Positions 1-6,570 of a stretch of DNA of 64,000 bases are shown here, in pieces; within the stretch, counting starts at the first letter, position 1; every line of letters begins with the position of its first letter. This DNA comes from JAGGSN01 sp965603725 (lineage in GTDB: Bacteria > Zixibacteria > MSB-5A5 > UBA10806 > 4484-95): contig CBFDEC010000007.1 of the NCBI GenBank assembly GCA_965603725.1, positions 44,286 to 108,285 of the forward strand, written 5' to 3'. The notes under the pieces are model-generated. The model saw nothing but the letters and a program-made list of their open reading frames with translations. It had not been told where the DNA came from and did not search any database. A program made the position numbers and the translations under genes.

Positions 1-305
1 TGGTGTTTGCTAAATCTGAAGCCACATCTCTGCTCAGGGAAGGATGGTCAAAGAAGAAAGTGCTGGCCGCCTATTGTTCGGCTATGGCTCATCGGGTAGT
101 CACTCTTTTGGAACGTGTCGGTGTGGAAAAGGATTTCGCTATTACCGGCGGCATCGCCAAAAATATCGGCGTAATAAAAAGACTCGAAAAGGAATTGAAT
201 CTCACGTCTTTGAAATCAAACTACGATACCCAGATCGCCGGGGCGCTTGGCGCCGCTCTGTTCGGCAAAACACTGATAGAAAAACAGAGGATGAAGGCCA
301 AATGA
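1..305 (+). CDS. BcrA/BcrD-family ATPase subunit of benzoyl-CoA reductase (3' end only)
   Basis: The window opens inside this gene; about 100 C-terminal residues are visible. They show the end of an ASKHA-fold domain of the BadF/BadG/BcrA/BcrD family: a VFAKSE segment, the FAITGGIAKNIGV glycine-rich ATP-binding motif, and the ending DTQIAGALGAALFG. In ATP-dependent (class I) benzoyl-CoA reductase such subunits hydrolyse ATP and pass electrons from ferredoxin to the ring-reducing subunits. The same family also activates 2-hydroxyacyl-CoA dehydratases, so the visible part alone does not prove the substrate. The overlapping ferredoxin and BzdV-like genes downstream favour benzoyl-CoA reductase. 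Confidence 0.72.
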   Translation, partial: VFAKSEATSLLREGWSKKKVLAAYCSAMAHRVVTLLERVGVEKDFAITGGIAKNIGVIKRLEKELNLTSLKSNYDTQIAGALGAALFGKTLIEKQRMKAK

Positions 306-583
306 AAGCTAATTACGGATATTTAGACGGCAGCGGCGAATTTTTTATCACGATCGATACCGACCTCTGTATCGAATGTTCTCATCATGGGTGTGTGGAT
401 GCCTGCCCTGTGGGCATGTTTGAAATCATTGTGGATGATTACGATGATAAAGTTGCCGCTATTAAAGAGGAACACCGTAAAAAAGTGAAATACGACTGCA
501 GTGCCTGTAAACCGGTATCCGATCGGCCGCCATTACCATGCGTTGAGGCCTGTACGCCAGGGGCTATTACGCATTCATGGTAA
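302..583 (+). CDS. two-cluster [4Fe-4S] ferredoxin, BzdM-like
   Basis: This 93-residue ferredoxin starts at an ATG that overlaps the stop of the preceding subunit (ATGA), which indicates translational coupling. It has one cluster motif near residues 23-35 (CIECSHHGCVDACP) and a second near residues 69-89 (CSACKP, then PCVEACTPGAI). The extra residues inside both motifs resemble the ferredoxins encoded with class I benzoyl-CoA reductases. Its probable role is to deliver low-potential electrons to the reductase, reduced in turn by 2-oxoacid oxidoreductases or by the flavoprotein encoded next. A longer frame covering the same bases and starting at 44 only carries this protein as its C-terminal part; its first 86 residues look like noise. 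Confidence 0.85.
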   Translation: MKANYGYLDGSGEFFITIDTDLCIECSHHGCVDACPVGMFEIIVDDYDDKVAAIKEEHRKKVKYDCSACKPVSDRPPLPCVEACTPGAITHSW

Positions 584-671
584 CGCGGAAATCATTTTTC
601 AGATTAGCAGAGCAGTTGAATAACTTTAAAACTATACTGGCAAAACGGTAGTTATCGGGAGCGCTATTGCG

Positions 672-3197
672 ATGTTGACTCTTAAAATTGACGGACAAAC
701 AATCGAGTGTTCCGAGGGTAAAACTATACTCGAAGCGGCCGACTCGGCGGGTATTTATATACCGCGTTTGTGTTATCATGCAGACTTGCCGGCTGCTCGT
801 GAAACAACCTGGGCAGATTACATTTTTCAGGGTGACAAAAAAATCGTCGGTGAAAAACCGGGTGAAAAAGCTGGAGAAGACGCTCATTGCAGTCTGTGTC
901 TCGTTGAAATTAATGGAAATCCCGAGCCGGTAAAATCCTGTATTACGCCTGTCGAGGATGGGATGATTGTCAAAACGGATACCGATAAGGTAATTCAAAA
1001 CAGGCAACAGGCTCTTGCCGGAATTCTGGCTGATCATCCGCATGCCTGCCTGACATGCGCCCAGAAAGAGGGCTGCAGTCGGACAGATTGCTCAACTAAC
1101 GTGCCTGAAAATGAAAGGTGCTGTAAGCTTCTTGGACACTGCCATTTTGAAAAAGTCTGTGATTACATAGGCATTCCAGGCGATACTTCAAAATATATTC
1201 CCAAGCATCTTCCTGTAATTAAAGATGATCCGCTTTTCGATCGCGATTACAATCTTTGTATAGGCTGTCTAAGATGCGTACGGGTTTGTCGTGATGTAAG
1301 GGGCGTCAATGCCATCGGAGCTGTCTGGAAGAACGGTCGTTCGTGGGTAGGGACGATTAATGGCCCGGGACTTAAAGAAGCTGAGTGCCGGTTTTGCGGC
1401 GCCTGCGTGGAGATTTGCCCTACCGGAGCATTGACAGATAAAGAAGGCATACTGGCAATCAAAAAAGATGCCCCCTTGCCATGTGTAGGTAATTGTCCGG
1501 CGGGCATTGATATCCCGCGCTATATAAAGTTGATCGCTCTCGGTCGTTATCGTGATGCGCTTAATCTCATTCGCTTCTATGTGCCTTTTCCCGGTATCCT
1601 GGGATACGTCTGTTTTCATCCATGCGAGGATGTCTGCCGCAGAAAAGAAATCGACCAGCCGGTGTCTATCTGTGCCCTTAAACGTTTCGTCGCCGATGAA
1701 GTATCGATTGATGATATTCAACTGCCGGAAAAACAGCCGGATACCGGAAAAAAGATCGCTGTCATTGGCGCTGGTCCAACCGGCTTAACAGCGGCATATT
1801 ATCTTAGTATTATGGGTCATCAGGTTGAACTGTTCGACAGCACCGGTAAGCCGGGGGGCATGCTCAGTCAGGGCATCCCTGATTACAGATTGCCAGAGGA
1901 TGCTGTGGAACGAGAATTGGAATCTCTTAATAAGCTAAGCATCGATTTTCATCTGAATTCCCCAATCAGCGATAATTTTGGAATCCCTGAACTAAAATCT
2001 CAGGGCTTCAATGCAATTCTGGTTGCCACGGGGATATCTGAAAGTATAAGTCTGCCTGTAGAAAATTCAAATCTCGATGGAATTACTCTCGGTCTGGAAT
2101 TTTTAAAATCAGCAAAACTGCCCTATAAACCGAAACTGGATGGCAATGTTGTAGTCATTGGCGGTGGGAATGTTGCTGTTGATGCCGCCATGACAGCGGT
2201 ACGGCTTGGGGCAAAAACTGTTCAACTCGTATGCTTGGAATCGCGTGATGAGATGCCCGCTCATGACTGGGAAATTAGGCAGGCTGAAGAAGAAAGCATC
2301 AAGATAAATCCATCCTGGGGACCAAAATGTTTTACCGGCCAGAAAGGCAAAGTAGCGGGTGTCGATTTAAAGCGCTGTACGAGGGTGTTTGACGAACATG
2401 GCCGGTTTTCTCCTGAATACAATGATGAAGAAATGCACCATATACAAGCCGATCATGTGATTATTACTATTGGCCAGGAAATCGATAGTGAACTCCTTCA
2501 TCATATTGTAAGCTTAACGGGAATTACTGGTAATATATTAAAGGTTGATGAAAACTATGCTCTCGGCATCGGTGATGTTTTTGCCGCCGGTGATGTGATT
2601 CGCGGTCCTTCATCTGTTGTCGAGGCCATAGCCGATGGACGTAAAGCCGCCGATGCTATCGACAAGCACCTCGGCGGAAGCGGTATTGATGAGATTATTT
2701 ATAAGTTTGAGGAACTTGACGGTCCCAAAATAGACTATACCGCTGAATCGTTTGTAAAAAGCAGACATACTGCAAAGATTTCTAAACCCGAAAAACGCAA
2801 GTTGGGATTCGGACTGATTGAAGAGACTTTCAAAGAGGAAGCGGCAACAGCGGAAGCCCGGCGATGCTTGCAGTGTCATCTTCGCCAGATGATTACACCA
2901 GACATTTTGCCTCCGGAAAAGTGGCTGCCACTGAAAAAAGAAACTGTGGATTCTATCACCGAAACAGAAGGCGTATTTCAACTTCTAAACTCCGAAAAGA
3001 AGGTGATTCAAATTACAGGAACAGCCAATATCAAAAAAGACTTGTCAGAATGTCTTGAAAATCCCGGAGATGTTGTTTATTTTATCTATGAGGAAGACCC
3101 TATGTATACTAAACGCGAAAGTGAACTGATACAGCAGTATCTTCAGGAACATGGCGAACTCCCATCGGGCGGCGAACTCAATGACGATCTTTTTTAA
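672..3197 (+). CDS. BzdV-like multidomain NAD(P)H:ferredoxin oxidoreductase (Fe-S / GltD flavoprotein fusion)
   Basis: The 841-residue protein is a chain of electron-transfer modules. Residues 1-95 are a [2Fe-2S] domain (Cys 34, 73, 76, 90) like the N terminus of complex I NuoG. Residues 124-165 form a NuoG-type Cys-rich segment. Residues 196-250 hold two [4Fe-4S] motifs (CIGCLRCVRVC, CRFCGACVEICP). From about 271 it follows glutamate synthase small subunit: a Cys-rich entry domain, an FAD motif GAGPTG (about 367-371), and an NAD(P) motif VIGGGNVAVD (about 497). BzdV-type proteins in anaerobic benzoate clusters are proposed to link NAD(P)H to ferredoxin. It lies 88 bp after the ferredoxin gene and overlaps the next gene by 1 base. 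Confidence 0.8.
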   Translation: MLTLKIDGQTIECSEGKTILEAADSAGIYIPRLCYHADLPAARETTWADYIFQGDKKIVGEKPGEKAGEDAHCSLCLVEINGNPEPVKSCITPVEDGMIVKTDTDKVIQNRQQALAGILADHPHACLTCAQKEGCSRTDCSTNVPENERCCKLLGHCHFEKVCDYIGIPGDTSKYIPKHLPVIKDDPLFDRDYNLCIGCLRCVRVCRDVRGVNAIGAVWKNGRSWVGTINGPGLKEAECRFCGACVEICPTGALTDKEGILAIKKDAPLPCVGNCPAGIDIPRYIKLIALGRYRDALNLIRFYVPFPGILGYVCFHPCEDVCRRKEIDQPVSICALKRFVADEVSIDDIQLPEKQPDTGKKIAVIGAGPTGLTAAYYLSIMGHQVELFDSTGKPGGMLSQGIPDYRLPEDAVERELESLNKLSIDFHLNSPISDNFGIPELKSQGFNAILVATGISESISLPVENSNLDGITLGLEFLKSAKLPYKPKLDGNVVVIGGGNVAVDAAMTAVRLGAKTVQLVCLESRDEMPAHDWEIRQAEEESIKINPSWGPKCFTGQKGKVAGVDLKRCTRVFDEHGRFSPEYNDEEMHHIQADHVIITIGQEIDSELLHHIVSLTGITGNILKVDENYALGIGDVFAAGDVIRGPSSVVEAIADGRKAADAIDKHLGGSGIDEIIYKFEELDGPKIDYTAESFVKSRHTAKISKPEKRKLGFGLIEETFKEEAATAEARRCLQCHLRQMITPDILPPEKWLPLKKETVDSITETEGVFQLLNSEKKVIQITGTANIKKDLSECLENPGDVVYFIYEEDPMYTKRESELIQQYLQEHGELPSGGELNDDLF

Positions 3198-3451
3198 TGG
3201 CTGATGATTTATTAAATAAATTGAGTTCCAAGGGATGGCAGAAGCAGTTTTCAGCCTCGGGCGCAAGACTGCGGGAAGCTGTCGATAATTACCGGAAACT
3301 TGGCTTCGAGGTGATGACAATTCCGGCAAGAGAGCTGGTTAATGATGGCTGCAGCGTCTGCTTTGATGACGAAAGCGATGAAACGGTTATGATTTTCACC
3401 CGGAAAACTGATGCGAAAATAGTGGATGAACTGTATGATAATATTGATTAG
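3197..3451 (+). CDS. small hypothetical protein in the benzoyl-CoA cluster
   Basis: This 84-residue protein starts on the last base of the preceding stop (TAATG), so it is very likely translated together with the flavoprotein. It is soluble, with no signal peptide or membrane segment. The only Cys lies in a DGCSVCFDDESDE stretch and is followed by a hydrophobic strand. I do not recognise a family. The tight coupling suggests an accessory or assembly role for the oxidoreductase or reductase, but nothing in the sequence proves this. Confidence 0.65.
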   Translation: MADDLLNKLSSKGWQKQFSASGARLREAVDNYRKLGFEVMTIPARELVNDGCSVCFDDESDETVMIFTRKTDAKIVDELYDNID

Positions 3452-3505
3452 CTGTCTTTAGAAAACAACAGTAATATTAAAGATTGATATGAGGGAAAGG
3501 AGATT

Positions 3506-4531
3506 ATGATGAAAGCCGCTGTATTTTATGGTCCAAACCAGCCATTAAAAATTGAAGAGGTCCCGACGCCAGAGCCGGCTCCCGGTCAGCTCTTAATTAA
3601 AACCTCGGCCTGTGGAGTCTGTCATACCGACTTACACTATATAGACCACGGAGTGCCGACATTTAAAAAGCCGCCGCTTATCCTGGGCCATGAACCATCC
3701 GGAACTGTTGCCGCCATTGGCGAGGGAGTCGGCGGTTTCAAAGAAGGCGACAGGATTTTATTACCTGCGGTTTTAACCTGCGGTCGGTGCGATTTCTGCC
3801 GTACCGGCAGGGAAAATATATGTGTATCGATGGTTATGTTCGGCAACAATATCGACGGCGCTTACGCAGAATACCTGCTGGCTCCGGCTAAGGATACTTT
3901 TCATCTTCCGGAAGAGATTCCTCTTGAGGAAGGTTCAATCATAGCCGATGCCATCTCAACGCCTTTTCATGCTGTCAAGAACCGCGCCGAGGTAAAACCC
4001 GGCGATTCAGTGGTAGTATTGGGTTGCGGTGGTATCGGGATAAACATAGTCCAGGTAGCCGCGGCCGTCGGCGGGTCGGTTATTGCGGTTGACATTTCGC
4101 CGGAAAAGCTTGAGTGGGCAAAAAAGCTGGGCGCTGATGTCACAATCAATCCTAAAGAAGATGAAAAATGGACCAAGACCGTTAAGAAGATGACCGGCGG
4201 CGGCGCAGATATTGCCATTGAGGCCATTGGAAATCCAGCAACAATCGAAACCGCTTTCAACTCACTCAGAATCGGGGGACGGTTGGTCGTACTGGGTTAT
4301 ACTCATAAAGATATTTCATTGAATGCCGGCAGGATAATGTTTCGCGAGATGGAGATTGTCGGCTCGTTAGGCTGCCGGCCAGTCGATTACCCCAAACTGA
4401 TTGAACTCTGCCGTGTGGGAAAAATCAAGGTTAAGGAACTGGTAACAGGCAGATTTCCATTAGATAAAATCAATGATGCATTTGATCTACTGAGAAAAGG
4501 CGAAGGACTCAGATCCATTATTACCTTTTAG
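3506..4531 (+). CDS. zinc-dependent alcohol dehydrogenase, probable 6-hydroxycyclohex-1-ene-1-carbonyl-CoA dehydrogenase
   Basis: This is a 341-residue medium-chain dehydrogenase. Residues 37-42 (CGVCHT) and the GHEPSG motif supply the catalytic zinc ligands. The Cys set CGRCDFCRTGRENIC (about 92-106) supplies the structural zinc. GCGGIGINIVQ (about 173) starts the NAD-binding Rossmann fold. A good ribosome-binding site (aaaggag) precedes the ATG. In benzoyl-CoA pathways an enzyme of this family (BzdX/Had) oxidises the 6-hydroxy intermediate before ring opening, and the position just after the ferredoxin and BzdV-like genes fits. A generic alcohol dehydrogenase remains possible. The usual dienoyl-CoA hydratase and ring-opening hydrolase genes do not appear in this window. 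Confidence 0.7.
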   Translation: MMKAAVFYGPNQPLKIEEVPTPEPAPGQLLIKTSACGVCHTDLHYIDHGVPTFKKPPLILGHEPSGTVAAIGEGVGGFKEGDRILLPAVLTCGRCDFCRTGRENICVSMVMFGNNIDGAYAEYLLAPAKDTFHLPEEIPLEEGSIIADAISTPFHAVKNRAEVKPGDSVVVLGCGGIGINIVQVAAAVGGSVIAVDISPEKLEWAKKLGADVTINPKEDEKWTKTVKKMTGGGADIAIEAIGNPATIETAFNSLRIGGRLVVLGYTHKDISLNAGRIMFREMEIVGSLGCRPVDYPKLIELCRVGKIKVKELVTGRFPLDKINDAFDLLRKGEGLRSIITF

Positions 4532-4866
4532 CCTTTATTTTAATAGATATAATTGTTGATAAAAAGTACTGGCGTAAAGGAAATCCCATGATTTCCATTT
4601 ACAACAAAGGTCAATAAAAATTCGTCTAAACACTTGATATCAGCAAACGAATTTCGTATCCTACTTTGATGGTCAGGCAATTGTAGATGATTAAATCTGT
4701 CCAATGGAGGGTATGCAGACAATAATAAAATCTGCTTCACAATATCGATCATTCAAGAAAGATTAGATGAAGAAATTTTTTAAGTTTTACTCATGTTTGT
4801 GACATTTGGAAAACTAAAGGTCATGGAAAGAATGTAAGTTTATAAATTATTGAAACAAAACAAGGA
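4532..4866. other. 335-bp intergenic gap
   Basis: No convincing gene is seen. A minus-strand open frame of 70 codons (4540-4752) has no ribosome-binding site, no recognisable family and an AT-rich composition unlike its neighbours. The gap probably separates two transcription units and holds the promoter for the beta-oxidation genes that follow. An aaggag ribosome-binding site precedes the next start. Confidence 0.5.
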
Positions 4867-5730
4867 GTGGTAATGGAGATTAAGAAAGTTGGTATTTGCG
4901 GATGCGGGCTTATGGGCTCAGGTATAGCCGAAATAGCGTCCAAGGCCGGTATGGATGTTATTATTCGCGAGGTAAATGATAATTTTTTGAAAAAGGGAAT
5001 GGGTCGAATCGATAAGTCTCTTTCTCGCGCGGTCAGCAAAGGCAAGCTTGACGAGACGGGTAAAAAAGCAGTCCTGGATAAAATCAAAGGGACAACCAGC
5101 GTTAATGATCTGGCTGACTGTGATATAATCGTCGAGGCTATAATCGAAAATCTCGGGGAGAAGATTAAGCTTTACAAAGAGCTCGATTCTATTGCTAAAA
5201 AAGACGCGATCTTCGCTTCCAATACTTCGTCGTTATCGATAACGGAAATGGGAGCATCGACTAACCGCGCCGATAAGTTCTGCGGTTTACATTTTTTCAA
5301 TCCAGTGCCGGTTATGAAGCTTGTTGAGGTCGTTAAGACTGTGGCCACCTCAGACGCTGCTTTCGAGGCGGCTAAAGCTTTCGGCGAGAAGCTGGGGAAG
5401 GTTGTGGTATCATGCAGCGATTCGCCGGGCTTCGTAGTCAACCGTCTTTTGGTGCCATACCTGCTTGATGCTATCCGGGCTCTTGAGGCCGGCGTGGCAA
5501 GCAAAGAGGATATCGATAACGGGATGAAGCTTGGCTGCGGTTATCCGATGGGACCGCTTGAATTGACTGATTTTGTCGGCCTGGACACGACCTACTATAT
5601 CGCCGAAATTCTTTTCGATGAGTTCAAAGACCATCATTATGCCTCGCCTCCTCTTTTGAAGGCAATGGTTAAAGCCGGTTATCTTGGGCGTAAAGCTGGC
5701 CGCGGTTTTTATGATTATGCAAAGAAGTAG
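4867..5730 (+). CDS. 3-hydroxyacyl-CoA (3-hydroxybutyryl-CoA) dehydrogenase
   Basis: The 287-residue protein has the full single-function family length. The NAD-binding motif GICGCGLMGSGIAEIA is at residues 7-22. The catalytic His is in the GLHFFNPVP motif, preceded by the NTSSLSITEM segment. The family signature DSPGFVVNRLL follows, and PMGPLELTDFVGLD opens the C-terminal helical domain. It oxidises (S)-3-hydroxyacyl-CoA to 3-oxoacyl-CoA with NAD. The start used could also be the ATG two codons downstream (4873). The crotonase gene follows after 9 bases, so the two are co-transcribed. Likely role: lower beta-oxidation of the ring-cleavage product (C7 to C4). Confidence 0.92.
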   Translation: MVMEIKKVGICGCGLMGSGIAEIASKAGMDVIIREVNDNFLKKGMGRIDKSLSRAVSKGKLDETGKKAVLDKIKGTTSVNDLADCDIIVEAIIENLGEKIKLYKELDSIAKKDAIFASNTSSLSITEMGASTNRADKFCGLHFFNPVPVMKLVEVVKTVATSDAAFEAAKAFGEKLGKVVVSCSDSPGFVVNRLLVPYLLDAIRALEAGVASKEDIDNGMKLGCGYPMGPLELTDFVGLDTTYYIAEILFDEFKDHHYASPPLLKAMVKAGYLGRKAGRGFYDYAKK

Positions 5731-5739
5731 GTAAGAGTT

Positions 5740-6522
5740 ATGGAATATAAAAATATTAAATTTGAAAAAGACGGTGCTGTCGCAACTGTTACAATTGACC
5801 GTCCAAAAGTATTGAACGCCTTAAACGATGAAACGATCGCCGAACTCGATCATTGCTTCACATCTATTGCCGACGATAGCTCGATATTGTGTGTCATCCT
5901 AACCGGCGGCGGAGAAAAATCGTTCATAGCCGGAGCCGATATCGGCGAACTGGCGGTCTGTGATGTGATCTCCGGCCGGGCTAAATGCGATCGCGGGCAA
6001 TCACTGCTGTTTAAAATCGAGAATATCCCTCAGCCCGTTATTGCGGCTATCAACGGTTTTGCTCTTGGCGGCGGATGCGAATTTGCTATGGCCTGCGACA
6101 TTCGTTTAGCCTCGGAAAAGGCGAAAATCGGACAGCCTGAAGTCAGCCTCGGCATCATTCCCGGGTATGGCGGCACCCAGCGGCTGGCTCGCCTTGTCGG
6201 CCGCGGCAAAGCCAAGCAGATGATACTCACCGGTGATTTTATCAACGCCGCCGAGGCGTATCGCATCGGGCTGGTAGATGAGGTCTATCCGCCGGATGAG
6301 CTTATGGCAAAAGCTAAAGAGATGGCCGGTAAAATCGTATCAAAAGGACCGCTGGCTATAAAAGCCGCCAAGGAAGCGATAAACCTTGGCCTCGATGTTG
6401 ATATCAAATCAGGTTGTGAACATGAAGCGGTTTTATTCGCCGGTATCTGTGCTTCCGAGGATAAAACTGAAGGCACAAGTGCATTTTTAGAAAAACGCAA
6501 GGCGGAATTTAAAGGGAAGTAG
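5740..6522 (+). CDS. enoyl-CoA hydratase (crotonase)
   Basis: A 260-residue crotonase-fold protein of normal length. The oxyanion-hole segment FIAGADIGEL is near residue 65 and GFALGGGCEFAMACD near 104. The two catalytic glutamates of true hydratases are present: the Glu of GGCEFAM and the Glu of GQPEVSLGIIPG. GYGGTQRL follows. It hydrates trans-2-enoyl-CoA to (S)-3-hydroxyacyl-CoA and partners with the dehydrogenase immediately upstream. Its gene ends just before a strong terminator, so this two-gene unit stops here. A role as cyclic dienoyl-CoA hydratase cannot be excluded from sequence alone. Confidence 0.9.
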   Translation: MEYKNIKFEKDGAVATVTIDRPKVLNALNDETIAELDHCFTSIADDSSILCVILTGGGEKSFIAGADIGELAVCDVISGRAKCDRGQSLLFKIENIPQPVIAAINGFALGGGCEFAMACDIRLASEKAKIGQPEVSLGIIPGYGGTQRLARLVGRGKAKQMILTGDFINAAEAYRIGLVDEVYPPDELMAKAKEMAGKIVSKGPLAIKAAKEAINLGLDVDIKSGCEHEAVLFAGICASEDKTEGTSAFLEKRKAEFKGK

Positions 6523-6533
6523 TTATATAGACA

Positions 6534-6560
6534 GGGGCAAAGGAAGCCTTTGCCCCTTTT
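6534..6560 (+). terminator. rho-independent terminator after the crotonase gene
   Basis: A perfect 10-bp stem (GGGGCAAAGG pairing with CCTTTGCCCC) with a 3-base loop is followed by TTTT. It lies 11 bases after the crotonase stop codon and isolates the methyltransferase gene from the metabolic transcripts. Confidence 0.9.
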
Positions 6561-6570
6561 AGAATTAAAT

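Noticed and set aside
44..301. Long plus-strand frame overlapping the benzoyl-CoA reductase subunit and running into the ferredoxin.
   Set aside because: Only its last 93 residues are protein-like, and these begin at their own ATG at 302. The upstream part is an out-of-frame reading of the conserved BcrA/BcrD-type gene.
4540..4752. Minus-strand frame of 70 codons in the gap after the zinc dehydrogenase.
   Set aside because: No ribosome-binding site, no family features and base composition of noncoding DNA.
6550..6570. TTG start at 6550 for the methyltransferase.
   Set aside because: It lies in the stem of the upstream terminator; the ATG at 6571 gives a normal N terminus.
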